The position numbers and the translations under genes are program-made. From Hydractinia symbiolongicarpus (taxonomy: Eukaryota; Cnidaria; Hydrozoa; Anthoathecata; Hydractiniidae), in assembly GCF_029227915.1 (NCBI RefSeq), contig NC_079878.1:11904001-11968000 (forward strand): 64,000 bases of DNA, read 5' to 3'. The notes under the pieces are model-generated. The model had not been told where the DNA came from. It did no database searches and worked only from the letters and a program-made list of their open reading frames with translations. Positions 1 to 12,603 of this stretch are shown here, piece by piece (position 1 is the first letter of the stretch; the number at the start of each line of letters is the position of its first letter).

Positions 1-329
1 CCGATTTCAAAACATGACTGAAAGTTGATTTCAAAAATTAACAAGAAGCCCTGGGGGCTCTAAGAATTTCCGCTCGCTACCAAAATATTTGAAGACAACC
101 TGCTAATTCGTTGTGTTATCGTGCCAAACATTCGAAGAGGTTTGGTACATGAAACTCTGAAGATAAAGCACACAAGTGACATTATATCTTACAACAAACG
201 CAAACGAAACGAAACGTGTCATAATAAACTCACATTTTAAAAGAAATTGCTAACAAAAAATACAGCCTAACATTCATGGTTGAAAGTCTTGCGATTGAAA
301 CGTTTATGGTCTTAAATTGAATTTTGTTG

Positions 330-600
330 ACAAAAAATCAAAATTGTGATGTGACCATCATGTTCAGCATACTTTTTTTATTAACTGTGCCAATTTTTGT
401 CGAAAATAAAGTAGTTTTAATTCTTGGACCAATTTTGGCCTAAAAAATGACATTTAGGGTGGCAAAAACCAAAATTTTCATGTCACCATCATGTTCAGCA
501 TACTTTTTTTGTTAACTGTGGCAAATTTTGTCGAAAACAAATACCAATTTTGGCCTGAAACGTCATTTAGATGACTTCCAAGTACTTAGGGAGTTTGAGT
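330..600. repeat. Tandem duplication, 131-bp period, two diverged copies
   Basis: The phrase catgttcagcatacttttt, followed by a ttaactgtg...aattttgtcgaaaa tract and then ccaattttggcct, occurs from 359 and again from 490. The two copies are about 131 bp apart and diverged by scattered substitutions and a short deletion in the second copy. No coding frame is conserved between them. This looks like an interspersed or tandem non-coding repeat of unknown family. Confidence 0.75.
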
Positions 601-779
601 ACGAAGTTTAAATCTGTGACGTTGCAATTGACCATTTGAGACAGGGTTAGTTAGTTAGTCAGTTATACCTACACACGTGAAATGCCAGGGTCGATTTTTT
701 CTCAAAAAATGCTCCGAAAAAAAACGACGGTTTTAAAGAATTTCCTACGCCTTCAGGCACGGAAATTCAATTACCGAGT

Positions 780-955
780 TTCTCTTGATAAATCAATTTC
801 TGAAGTTAATGCTCAATTTTCAAAATAAATGCCGTTTTCTTATTATAACTTTATTGGTAAACAAATCCGATTTCAAAATCACAATTTCTAAAGTAAATTC
901 CTGATTTTCAAAATAATAGTCGTTTTTTTATTATAACTTTATTGGTCAAAACTTT
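780..955. repeat. Tandem duplication, 88-bp period
   Basis: Two copies of a segment running from caatttct through attttcaaaataa to attataactttattggt start near 794 and 882. The window's first bases (ccgatttcaaaa) match the phrase between the copies (near 868), so a larger block of the same repeat probably extends off the left edge. No gene is visible in 1-1100. Confidence 0.7.
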
Positions 956-1620
956 ATTAGAGTTCACGGAAAATTAAAGGCTGACAAAAAAAAATCCCGA
1001 CAATTAATCTGGACCAGTTTAAAATTTTGACTAAATTGATTTTACAGTGACGTCACAAAAGAAGTTTGTCTCTCAACCTGAGGGAGTAAACCTTTACGAA
1101 AACTATTCTTTTCAAATTTTGTGGATTCTTCTTCTTCTTTTTTTTTCGCGGGTGAAACTAAAATAAGTTTATCGGTAACATGCGTTTTAGACAGCACTGA
1201 CTACCATCACCATCCCCAGGGTCCCTTGGCCACTGAACGGTTCACATGGAATGAAAAGGGGGAAAATACTGTGGAAACGAGGTTGAATGACTTTCATTTG
1301 TTAATATCATCAGCCACCTAAGAAAGACCTTCCAAACCAGTAACAACATTTGAAAATGGCTAATATTCATCGGCTAAAATTTTAATGCATCACTGGAAAA
1401 AAATCTCTTTCGCTTCCTATCAACTGCCAAATAACAAAAGTATCAGTAATTCCTTAAGTCCAGTACTTAAAGAGTAAAGATCGTGCATAAGAAGTAACAA
1501 GAAGTGAGCAACGCACGCGGATAGCTGATCCGGACGGCGTAGATAAAGGTTTATCATAGATTATCTGCGTTTCTACTTTAAAGAAACATATACATGGTCG
1601 TTCAGCATATATATTTTTAT

Positions 1621-1660
1621 GGTAATATAGACCTCCGTATTGGCGGTCTTCATCAGACTA
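1621..1660 (-). ncRNA. Damaged hammerhead-like motif in the inverted left arm
   Basis: On the minus strand CTGATGA (1656-1650) and the stem-II halves GACCGCC / GGAGGTC are kept, with one mismatch. However, the GAAA that must follow is gone: the arm reads directly into TATATTACC. Compared with the right arm, the core is disabled. Confidence 0.6.
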
Positions 1661-1990
1661 TATAAAATTATTTAACGGTCGTCATTACATTGACATCAAA
1701 TCGACGTCACTGTAACGACTTCCGTTTAAGGTATGTGAACATTGGCTTCCAGAATTTTGTCGTCACATACTGACCGTCGTCTAGATTAAGGCAATGTTCA
1801 CTACGCGGCGACGTGTCCTGGAACTGTATTTCCAATGCTTTGCGTACCTTACGATCAAATTTATTATATTCTTGCTTAAGCATTTTCGCATTGTCCCAAT
1901 CATAACCAGCATTACAAGAACTAGAGTGAAATAAAACTCCTGATGCGTTCCACTTTTCTTTAATGATGGTGTCTTTGTGTTCTTCGAATT

Positions 1991-3050
1991 GAGAAAAATG
2001 AAGCAATCATGAAGATAGAAGAACAAATCGGCAAAACCAAAATAATAACAGATGATCCGACGCCATACCTTGCTCAAAAATTTCGTTCTACTCTCTTAAA
2101 ACTTAAAAAACAAAACAAGTTTACCAAAAGAGGGTACGAATATCTCTACCCGAGCGACCCCATTCCACCAAGGATGTATGGTACAATAAAGGCTCACAAG
2201 CCAGAAAAGAACTACCCAATGAGAGTTGTAGTATCAACGATCGGTACGCCAAGCTATAGGACGTCAGAACATCTTGTCAAGATCATACAACCAACTCTGA
2301 ATAAAAACGAAACAAGGTTGAAGAATTCGAGAACGTTTGTCGAAACTTCAAAAGGTTGGACGATCACGCCAGACGAAGTACAAGTTTCGTATGACGTTGT
2401 AAATCTTTATTCATCAGTACCGGTGAAAGAGGTAATAGATGTAATTATAAAAATTCTAGCTGCTGATGATGAAATACGTATAAGAACGAAATTGACTCTG
2501 GAAGATATACGTTTACTAATTGAATTATGCCTGTCTAAGTGTTACTTTATATGGGAAGATAAAATCTACCTTCTTCAAAACTCCAATTGGCCTAGCTCTT
2601 ATGGTTGTTGTTGCAGAGGCGTTTCTTCAATATCACGAAGGAAATGCAATTAGTGTTGCCCTCCAACGTAATCCACCTGTTGCACCGAAATCGTTTAAAA
2701 GATATGTTGACAGCCATGCCAGGTTTGAAAATCTTGAAGAAGCCAAATCGTTGAGAATCGCTACCCGCTTCGAACAACAAAAAGACACCATCATTAAAGA
2801 AAAGTGGAGCGCATCAGGAGTTTCATTTCACTCTAGTTCTTGTAATGCTAGTTATGATTGGGACAATGCGAAAATGCTTAAGCAAGAATATAATAAATTT
2901 GATCGTAAGGTACGCAAAGCATTGGAAATACAGTTCCAGGACACGTCGCCGTGTAGTGAACATTGCCTTAATCTAGACGACGGTCAGTATGTGACGACGA
3001 AATTCTGGAAGCCAATGTTCGCGTACCTTAAACGGAAGTCGTTACAGTGA
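1991..3050 (+). pseudogene. PLE reverse transcriptase fragment joined to the C-terminal tail of its GIY-YIG region
   Basis: From 2009 the frame reads RT landmarks in order: YGTIKAHKPEKNYPMR and VVVSTIGTPSY (fingers), then VSYDVVNLYSSVP (motif A). A frame change near 2576-2590 leads to IGLALMVVVAEAF (motif B region) and RYVDSHARF, where the catalytic YVDD of motif C has become YVDS. The sequence then passes directly into KDTIIKEKWSASG, SSSCNASYDWDNAKMLKQEY and DDGQYVTTKFWKPMF, and stops at 3048-3050. That last part resembles the tail that follows the GIY-YIG core in cnidarian PLEs. The frameshift, the lost catalytic aspartate and the missing N-terminal RT and nuclease core show a dead copy. 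The same tail is encoded in inverse orientation in the left arm (minus strand, 2006 down to 1707). Confidence 0.8.
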
Positions 3051-3089
3051 CGTCGATTTGATGTCAATGTAATGACAACCGTTAAATAA

Positions 3090-3153
3090 TTTTATATAGT
3101 CTGATGAAGACCTCCAATACGGAGGTCGAAATATTACCATAAAAATATATATG
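3090..3153 (+). ncRNA. Hammerhead-ribozyme-like motif in the PLE right arm
   Basis: The core CTGATGA (3101-3107) is followed by a 7-bp stem (GACCTCC / GGAGGTC around loop AATAC) and then GAAA (3128-3131). After GAAA, a minimal two-pair stem III can form (A3131-U3140, U3132-A3139), leaving an AUA cleavage triplet that ends at 3141. Stem I can form from 3142 onward with the A/T tract before 3101: one pair, a 1x3 internal loop, then six A-U pairs. Short stem III type I hammerheads are established in PLEs. One extra A (3108) sits between CTGATGA and stem II, so activity is uncertain. Confidence 0.6.
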
Positions 3154-4384
3154 CTGAACGACCATGTATATGTTTCTTTAAAGTATTAACATACGTTCAC
3201 ATGAACATGTCATTTAAAGAGTTTATCTGCGTTTCTATTTTCTGTTGACACACGATTAACCTTAACCTGAGAAAATATTAACATTTGCTATTTCTTTTAG
3301 CGTAATGTTTCTTATTGACGTAGAACTACACTTTGCGCATCACTAACATGCTGTCTGGCAATTATCTAAATACGATCAGCGGTCCCCAGACCTGGGAGTC
3401 GCAGACAAACCCACTACACTACGTGCGGGATTTACAATGATTTTACTTCCCTGTCATGATCGGAGGTCGATCAGGGCGAAACCAACTCTGTTAGGAACAG
3501 ACACACGGATGTGCCATGACATGGAGTCACCTGAGAATTATTTGTGTTGCATATATATGTTTCATAGCTTTAGGGATTTTCTCAGCTTAAAATGTAACCC
3601 TTCTTAGTTTAAGGTTTCTTATTGGCTGGTTTCTTATAAAAAATGTATAGGCTTCTTTAAGAGTTCCATAGCAGGACATACTACGTAGGTTGACATGCTT
3701 GGAAATTTAAAAGGACACTGTTCGAGTGTTTTGAAGTGTCTACATATTCTGCAGAATAACAAATCGCGCCTTTGATCAGTTGCATGTACAGCTTGCTGAA
3801 ACAATATTTTAGTTGTTCAATAACATTTTTGGAGCCACAAAGATGGAGAGAATTTTCATTCCAAACATTAGGGCAGGTCCATCCTGTCACTCAATAAATG
3901 ACATCTGACAAAATTGTTTGTATGACATAGCATATACGATATTTTCTTTTGACTTTAGTTGTGTGTTCAGTTAAGTCAAAGATTTCCCTTTTCAATTAAA
4001 ACAGTGAAAAATAGTTTGAAACATGACATTCCATATTTTTTCGTAACATTCATTCAGGAAAGTCTCCTTTATCAATCTTACTTATACGGAATGACCTCAT
4101 GGCAACCTCGCCCTGCCTATTCCAGTTTCGTTTCCAGGGTTTTTTGGCTTTGTGATAAACTTTGTAACGGCGAAATACCATATTGGCTCTGCGCATCAGA
4201 TGTCAGGGATAGGGTTAATTAAAAAAATTTGCTTCTCAGCCAAGAAAAAAGGTAGAATTATTTCTCCTTTTATTTCCATTTTTAAGGACAGATCTCAAAT
4301 CTCTATTTTTCGACTCCATATTTAATAAGAAACTTCTTAGGGATCATTTAAAAATAATGTTATAATTATTTAAAGCCATTTTTC

Positions 4385-4478
4385 TCAAAAAATAAGAAAA
4401 TAAATAAAATAAAATAAATAAATGACTAAATAAAAAATAAAAATAAAGAAGAATAAAATAAAAATAAAATAAATAAGG
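4385..4478. repeat. A-rich microsatellite, (AAATA)/(AATA) type
   Basis: Near-continuous run of aaata/aataaa units with a few interruptions (gactaaat, gaagaata). Confidence 0.85.
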
Positions 4479-6117
4479 CAATTCGTTGGGATAATTTAGA
4501 CTACCGACGGAGGCGGGTTGGGCTGAAGTTACGTTACGTAATTTTTAAATGACACTTTAAAAACATTAGAGCGAAAATTTTGATGGAACTTCGTAGAACT
4601 TTAGAAACCATTGTAACTAGACTTTTCGTCCAATTCTTTAGTTTTGGTTAATATATGCTCCTATATGTATTTCTTTAACGCTAAAAATATGGAATTTTCT
4701 TATTCTGCTCTCACTTTTTGTCCGAGTTGACACATATAAGACAGTATTTGGCTTGAATTTTTTTTTAACGGAACCGCACTTAACTAGAGAGTTGACGTAT
4801 ATATGCGTATACACAATTTTAATATGATACTTCACACACCACACCACATTTGTAAGTGTATATTAAAACTCAGTCACGCAAATTTAAAACACACAACGTC
4901 TTTAACAGAAAAATATATATAAAAAAAACGAGTGTGCTTGTAAACCCGCAAGAAGTAAGAAGTATCTCCTTTGCTTTATTTTATTTGGTGTAATATCCAA
5001 AAGCACAAAAAGTACATCTGGGATAAACGAGTTTAGACTATATGAGAAAGATGCATACTCAATTAAAAATAGGTTAGTTTTTTTTCACTATCGGTGAAGC
5101 GTATTGACAACATGACGTCATATCAGTATCAGCGAAATAATTTATCTTCTCCCAAACCATCGATGTTTAACGCGGTGAGATAATTAAACGTCACACACTC
5201 ACCCTGAAGGCTCGTTTTCATTTTCTGCCCACGAGCTTTTTTGTAAGCTTTTTTAAAAGTGCGCATGCGCTACAGAAAACCTCGTGAGCTGTTTGCGCTA
5301 TAGCGGAAAATGCCGTCGAATGTAAACAAGCCTTTACATTGGACTACCGTTTAGCGTTTGGGAGTATTGCTCATAGAAACCAGTACTGGACATCTGAAAA
5401 GCAGCGTACAGTACTCCACATCGTTCGCATATACAACCACTTTTTAAATAGAAATAAAAAAAACTAACAAATAAATAAATAGTGGATTTTCTCTTTATAA
5501 TTAAATTTATCTTTTTGTGTTAATTATTTTACATTTCTCTAAATTTTACCCCGCCAAGCTATTAACAAGCTTTTACCAAGAAAATCACCATCGAAGTCTT
5601 CTCACTGCATGTGTTCAAAATTGTTTTCAATAACTAGCTACTTTCATTGCTAATTTTTTCCCCATCATACCACAAAAAGTCGACTAAAATTCGTTCATCA
5701 CAAAATGTGTTGCGGGCTTAGAGTTTCCAACTACAAAGGACGCCATTTTATTTTGCATTCACAAGTAAAATACCCTCTTTGGTTTTAAAACAACCGCAGA
5801 GGAAATTAGTTTTATGATTTCCAGACACAATTTAAGTCATTTGTTTACAACTTTACACAAACCTGGAATACATGTTTTTTTTTCTAACCAAAAAGTAAAG
5901 TTGCTTAAAATCAAAGTTAAAATTGGTTTATGGTTGCTCGCCTTCACACCTAGTTTATATTGACTTGGTAAATGTTCTCTGAAAAGGTTTTAAACGCCCT
6001 GGCACAAATGTACATAATGGCCGATTTTATTGCTTGCTGTATATTGCCGTATCTGCCCAATACTTAGAGGAATATAATGATTGGGTTTGAATACGTTTCT
6101 TATACTTTAGACTTTAG

Positions 6118-6440
6118 AAGCACTAGATCCAAAACGCACCGAAATTATTTTTTTTAGCTATATTCTTTTTTTTCGTAAAAAAGTTTCACCAGTTAGGAAA
6201 TATTTCATTTTTTAAATACATTTGACATCTTTATTCCGTTGTTTACATATTTTGCCTACAGGAATAAGTGCGCATGCCCATTAAGGTATAATAAAAACAT
6301 TACGTTGAACATAAAGCTGTCTATGTAATATTTATATAAATTTTCGTAAGAAAGCCTGCATATTATCTTCCCAAAATGCTGCAAAGATGATGAAGTATAT
6401 TGTGCCATTCAGGAAGGAAAACTTTAATGCAAAAACAAAA
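6118..6440 (+). repeat. Interspersed repeat, copy A
   Basis: Shares an ordered series of matches with 8655-8970: gatccaaa..gcac, a T-rich tract leading to aaaagttcacca-like sequence, tacaggaataagtg.gcatg.ccatt, and gccattca near the end. The copies are strongly diverged and non-coding. Family unknown. Confidence 0.55.
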
Positions 6441-8654
6441 TTTTATATAAAAACAGCAAGCTTCCACATTGACCCTTTTTAAAAGTACTTGGAACTTTAA
6501 TTCGCAATTCTTTAAATACGCGCGTTTTATAAACAGTGTTAACCTCGTCCCCAGGGCATCTTGTTTCTTTTTGACAACAGGTCTGCGATATGACGTCTCA
6601 ACGACACAAAATATACAAGATGGCCTGTGGACGGGGTTGAGCTAGCTTGGTAATCAAGTCAAATATAGTTTCAAGCACGTTCGTTCAAATTTACTTATTT
6701 CCAAAGACAAGGGGCTTTTGCTTGCCTAGCTTTTTTAAAAAAATTTGAGAATTATTGTTGTTTTCATTATCTTTGTTTCTGCTCTTTTCAGGTTGGGTTG
6801 TTAGTTCACAAATAATGCCATTTTTGTGGGCCTCATTTTTTCATATTTTAAAGTCTTACAAAAGATGATGGGTCTAATGATATAGCATCAAGTTTTAAAA
6901 GCCATCTAAACTGGTAGCCCAGCTTGCCAGTTTTTTTTCTAGATATCCGATGGCTATAAAGCCTCCCGTGAAAAAGATAATACTTGATTCCGGGATTGGC
7001 GAGACAACATCATATTTGTCTCGATCAACCCTGCTACGTTTGATAGTATTTACAGATGCTGTATGTTTGTGATGTTGTTACATGAACAGAGACACTCGCG
7101 TGTTGCTGTTTTAAATTATTACTAATTTTTCTGAGCCCATCGATTTTTTATCTTTTTAGATCGTTTTTCACTATCATTTCACGAGTCAAAACAATGTATA
7201 TAAACGTCAAACTGACGTCGAGGGGAGGGGCAGATGTCGTAAAGTTTGGAATCTCAATGTCACCAATATCAATTTCATAGAAGAATTCTACTTTATTGAA
7301 TTCTGGCGAGTTGCAAGCTGCTAAAACGATCTCCGCTTAAATTCAAACATTTTAATAAAGAAGGCGTAAAGTTTTACAAAATAAATACATAATATATGTA
7401 TAATTTTTTATTTATATCCTGAGAAAATATTACAACGGCAAAATTATGACAATGTCGTTATTTAAATATTATATTCATGAGAAAAAAGACAGCGTTTGTG
7501 AGCTGAGAAAATCATTTACCTTCCCGAGGAATTCCTTTTATGCGACTAAATCAAATTTTCAATATTTTCCTGACTGCTTGCATGCTTTCGACAAACTTGT
7601 TAAATTTTTCTGACCCAGTGCAAAACTTGATAAATACCATACCGGTAAAAAAGAGTCAGAAAAAAAAATCGCTAAAAATGTTTACTTAACTTTCAAGCCT
7701 CAAGAAATGCTGACACTTGTTTTCAAGGTGAAAAGTCGAAAAAACAAACCAAGCCTCGAGAACAAAAAAAAAAAAATGATAAAAATTTACTTCAGATGTT
7801 TGCGACATAAAACCGACACAGTCTCGTTAAGGGTGACTCAGCAAATTGAAAGCTGTACTTCTGTACATAAAATTGACGCACTAACTTTACGCGCCTAAGG
7901 GTCGATGATCGAGTCTAATTTGTATATTCGAGACAAGTGCATGAAGTCGTTTTAACAGCTTATAAATCAACAGCGAAAACAAAGAAAATACACGTTTTTT
8001 TTCACAATTTATAGAGCTAGCGTCCTTTCAAACAGGAACCCTTTCAATTTATAAATTTATTTTTTTGGTAGCAGATGAATGTACCTATAATCTCAGCCTC
8101 ATTTCTGAAAATCGTTTTTAGATGTGTATTGCATAAAATCAACTAAAAAATGACGAATTTGGGTGTTACGTAATTATTTAATGGCCCCTAAGCAGCTGGC
8201 CAGGCTATAAATTCAGAAATTTAAGCAACCAAGGCCTAAACCTTGACAATATACACGCTACACGCTTTTCTTTTAAATGAATACCAAAATTCTAACCAAG
8301 CTTGTCATTATTATTACTCTTTATTGTTCTGAACAATAGCTTATTGTTTTAAGCTAAGACCTCCAGCCTGATAGTCTAAATTTTACTCCTTAAAACTGAG
8401 TCTGACTAACTAATTTGAGTTGTTAATAAGAAAGCTCGTCAAATTTGTGACTTGCTTAGAGCAGCTCTTTATAGCAAATATTTCCAGTCAAATTTAAGAA
8501 GGCGCACAGACATAAAACGTATCCCAATGTTTACAAATGTTTAAGAAACTTTGCTGATATTTGTACTTGCGCACACATTCATGTAGGTATAAAGCAGGAC
8601 CATATGGGGTGAAAGGGTTTTATTGAAATGCATACAGATTTTTTTGGACTCGCA

Positions 8655-8970
8655 TGATCCAAATGGCACTAAAATTAAATTTATTAACTGTATTCTCTTT
8701 TTTTTTAAAAAAAGTTCACCAATTTTAGCAAATATTTATTTGACTCCCGCGGTCTGTTTTTTACATTTTCTCTTTACAGGAATAAGTGAGCATGTCCATT
8801 GTTTTCAACGCAAAATTAAAACATTAAATAGCATAGAAAGTGAACTATTATACCGAATAAATATTAAAAATAGCTGGATCCTGATAATCCCTGAAAAACA
8901 GATGGCATTCACACAAAACTGTATCAAAAAACACAATATACTCTAAATTTCATAACAACAGCAGCCAGTA
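8655..8970 (+). repeat. Interspersed repeat, copy B
   Basis: Diverged homologue of 6118-6440 in the same orientation, about 2.5 kb away. The strongest shared block is tacaggaataagtg (8776 onward) followed by gcatg.ccatt. Confidence 0.55.
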
Positions 8971-11372
8971 CTTCATTACTGGTATCACCAAAGTTAAAAA
9001 TATTTTTTTGAATGAACAAAGGGATGGGAATTACAAGGACTTCATGCTATATTTAACTTACAAGTAAACACACTGCGTTGTAAACGAAATGTCAAGACTA
9101 CGGAAAAAGGTTATGTGAAACAACATGCTACCAGAAGTAAGTTCTTCAGATCTCTACCACAACATTTATTTTTGCTCCTCCCTTCTTTGATGACTATGTT
9201 CTCCACCAGGAACGTGACGTCATAAGTATTTTGAATTGAAGGCTACTGTTCCAAATGAACTTTCTCAGAGTTACGCCGGAACACCAAATTAACTTGAAAT
9301 GTGGGTGCGGCCAGTGGTATACGTACTTAAGTATCTGAAAAAATAAGGCGTTGCTTAAAAAAAATTTAAGTCAAGCTTTCCAATCCACTTGAGAATGCTG
9401 GCAAAAACATGAAAAGAGAACAAGAAAAAAACAAACAAACAAAGAAAGGTAAACGAAAAATATCATAACAAACAACAAAACGAAAATAATAGCTAGTATT
9501 AAATTGATAATAAATAATAAATAAGGATTAACTTTAGCTAAAACAAAAACATTTTTACAATTTATTTTTAGATTTTATTGCCAAAAAACATTCCTTCTTA
9601 AAATCAGCAAATAAATTCTTTAATTTATGAATTTTTTTCACTGTCTTCAGTTTCGCAAATCTTAAATTTGGACATAAGCAACAATTAAATGGTTAAATGA
9701 TTTCAGAGCAAGGTTGACATACATCTTGATTTAGTAAATTACCATTGTGATAAAACCTTAAAATTGTTTTTTTGCAAGTTTAAAAATCTTTTCCATAAAA
9801 AGGCAGTGGGCGTTACGTAAACCTAGAAATAACGAAAGCACTATATATTACACATTATGAAACCGCTACACTTTAAATTCTGAAGAGCTGTAAACCATTC
9901 TTGCACGCAACAGATCGACGAAAATTTAAAGGGTTACGAATCGTTTCAGTTGTTCTCCTCGGGTGCACGCTGTGCTCCATCAGTGCACGCTATTAAAATA
10001 ACCTAAATTACAATCACCGCTTTTAATTGACTTTCGTGTAAGTCATTAAATTCATAAATGTTTTTAAAATGGTGCATAGATCATTTTTTTAATAAGAAAT
10101 AATTTTTTTTGCTCGAGGCTCTAATTGTACCAGAAAAAGGCTGAGATTTTCTTATTATTTTCTTGACGGTCCTTTCTTTCTACTATTATTCATAACACGG
10201 TGGAAAGCTTATAAAAAACGAAGAAATATCGTTTTTAGCACAGAAATTATTATTAGAACAGGTTAGAAAAAGGCATTTGATTTGTGTAAAAGAACACAAC
10301 ATTGTAGAAACCGCCATTAAATGCTTTTATTTGCACCTTGTCTGGGAATTTTGCAAGGTTTTTAATCTCATTATTGACTCAACGTGTCTTTAAAATCATA
10401 GGCTACTCGATTTTGAAAAAAAAAACTTTAAATGGTCCCAGTATTCAAACAAATGTCAAGAGTCATACAAAAAGGATGGATAAAAATCAGATTGAAATGG
10501 CGTTTTTTATTCTTTTTCTATTCTTGCTTAAAAGAAGATAATTTTAAAGAAAGATAACTTCAAAGAAACCAGTTACAAAAACATTTCTAGGTTCCACAAA
10601 ATTCGGAATTTACTGTCTGTATTTTTTTGAGAAAACTAGGTACTGCTCTTTTTTATTAAAAATCAGAATTTAGCTGGCATAAATTTTATGGTCACCAATA
10701 TTTGTAGGCATGACTCACAAATCGTAAGTGTATGGAAAACGTCAACCTGGAGTTAGGGAGGTGGTTAAATCATTTGACATTTAAATATTTTATACCGCGT
10801 TTGACGTTTAGCGTACACTCATAAATTTGTGAGTCACTTAATTATACATCGTTCGTTCTTAAAAAACGCATGTGTATTTTTTACGTGTTTTCGCAAAGGA
10901 TCAACTACTCTTCTGAATCATACATGATTTATTAAAAGCGCAGAAACTTTGCAGTCGCATATCTGCCAATACCAGGGAATAGGAATTTTCACAAATCCTT
11001 AAAATTATCTTTGGGATTAAAATCGTTAAAAACAGAAGACGATAATATGAAATAATTTGCTTGTTGTATCTTTTTATTAAGTATTTATAAGTTTAGTTGT
11101 TAGCTAACAAAATATGTCACATTATAAATTCATTCAAATATGCACAATATTTACATAAATACAGGAAGACTCAATATATATACATAATACGATCTACATA
11201 TATTATATGTTGTAGGGGTTTGTGTTAAAGAGCTATTAGGTAACAATTGAAAACTACTTAAAAACAAACTAAGAACGAAATTGACTCATTTTCATAACAC
11301 GAATGTAGTTTTTAGAAAAAGAAAAAAAAAACACTTTTTGTAAAATAAATAATATATCTCTAAAATGTCAAT

Positions 11373-12603
11373 TTAGTTTTCAACGTTCACTTCGACATTT
11401 GTTTCATCCATATTAATATCAGTAGATTGGTTTGTTTCGCGTTCAGAAATTTTCTCAGGAGCTTTCTCAACTTCTTTAGCTACTTTGTTTTGGTGTGTTT
11501 TCATATGCTTCGATAAATGATCCGACCTCGTGAAACGTTTTCCACATTCCTGACATGCGAATCTTTTTTCGCCAGTATGCGTGCGTAAGTGACGTTGAAG
11601 TTCATCCGAGCGTGTAAATGATTTATTACAAAACAACCAATTACACACGAACGGACGCAAACCAGCATGCCATCTAAGGTGTGCTTTCAGGTGACTCGTT
11701 TTACCATAAACTTTTCCACAACCAGGAATATGACACACATGTTGTTTTGGTTTATTCGGTTCAGACTGTTGGCCGGATATACAGTTTGGGCATTTACAAC
11801 GACGACATCTTCGGGTAACTCCGGCGTTCACTTGTTGAGCATTAATAGCTGGACTCGTTGTTCCCAAAGTAAAGAGTTGTGTACCTGGAACATTTGAAGT
11901 AACAGGTGTTTTAGGTGATAGACTTGAGTGATACATTTGCGTTGGAGACATCACTGAAGTGGAAATAGGCGTTCTGATTTGATGATGTGAGGGTAAAGTC
12001 CAGAACGAATGTAAAGAGTTCGGCGAGATAGGAGGTGATAGTGTTGGAGAAGGAATCTTTGGAATAGGTTTACATAATTGTCCAGCAGCACATTTAGAAC
12101 AGGACTGTTTTGGTGAAATCCGTTGAAATGTTGTTGCAGAAATATAAGGTTCTCTAGTTATTTTAGAAACAGGAGCTGCTGTTGTTGTTGGCATAAAGCG
12201 AATGTCGACAGGTGATGTTCTGTAATCTGGTTTTAAAGGAGGACTTGGAGGCAAAGAATATGCACTCGTTTCGAGAAAATTGCGTACTTTTGATGTTGGT
12301 GATAAGGGAGCTTCATGATTCCAAGGTTGAAATATTTTTTTAGGTGGTTGACCATCAAGAATTGGGCTTGTTGGGCGTCCAATTTTTTTACATGTAGCTG
12401 CAAGCATAGCAAGTGGTGAATGTTTTGAATGATCCTGAAAATAAAAAATAAAAAATCATAAGTTTATATAAAAAAATAACAAAGTATAAAAGCACAAAAA
12501 TAATTTTCAGCATAAACTTTCTAAAAAAATTAAAAACACTTACACATTGACCATTCATCATAAAACTTGAACATATTGATGAGGCACGACTTGGCGGTGA
12601 CAT
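11373..12603 (-). CDS. Sp5: Sp5-like C2H2 zinc-finger transcription factor (two coding exons)
   Basis: Exons 12603-12544 and 12434-11373 (minus), with donor GTAAGT at 12543 and acceptor TTTTCAG ending at 12435. The splice is phase 0 and gives 373 residues. Domains in order: an N-terminal Sp box (SPLAMLAATCKKIG, about residues 26-39), a long Ser/Pro/Thr-rich region, a Buttonhead box (CRRCKCPNC, about 230-238), and three C2H2 fingers near 254-276, 284-306 and 314-334. The linker THTGEKRFAC and recognition helices SHLKAH, RSDELQRH and RSDHLSKH are typical of Sp/KLF factors that bind GC/GT boxes in the nucleus. CNWLFC in finger 2 and the length favour Sp5 over Sp1-4; Sp6-9 is the alternative. The start ATG (12603) has A at -3 and no in-frame competitor. 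A minus-strand AATAAA lies at 11078-11073. In Hydra, Sp5 is a Wnt/beta-catenin target that represses Wnt3; the same role here is inference. Confidence 0.93.

Larger units (their letters stand above)
1576..3222 (+). mobile_element. Penelope-like retroelement (PLE), internally deleted, with inverted pseudo-LTR
   Basis: The insertion is bounded by a 15-bp direct repeat TTATCTGCGTTTCTA (1561-1575 and 3223-3237), read as the target-site duplication. Inside, a left arm (about 1576-1990) is an inverted copy of the right arm (about 2769-3183). Between them lies a reverse transcriptase fragment in plus orientation. PLEs are known for pseudo-LTRs in direct or inverted orientation, for variable-length target duplications, and for an RT joined to a GIY-YIG nuclease. 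Each arm encodes the C-terminal tail that follows the nuclease core, plus a 3' untranslated part holding a hammerhead-like motif. The nuclease core itself is missing, so an internal deletion or template jump joined the RT fragment to the tail. The copy is not autonomous. Confidence 0.85.
3240..11300. other. Gene-free stretch
   Basis: I see no convincing exon in about 8 kb. The sequence is AT-rich with many homopolymer runs. It contains an (AAATA)-type simple repeat at 4385-4478 and a diverged repeat pair (6118-6440 and 8655-8970), listed separately. Short open frames here lack recognisable motifs and are consistent with chance. Confidence 0.6.

Noticed and set aside
1707-2006. Independent minus-strand gene at the left PLE arm
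   Set aside because: It is the inverted copy of the PLE tail encoded at 2769-3050, not a separate gene.
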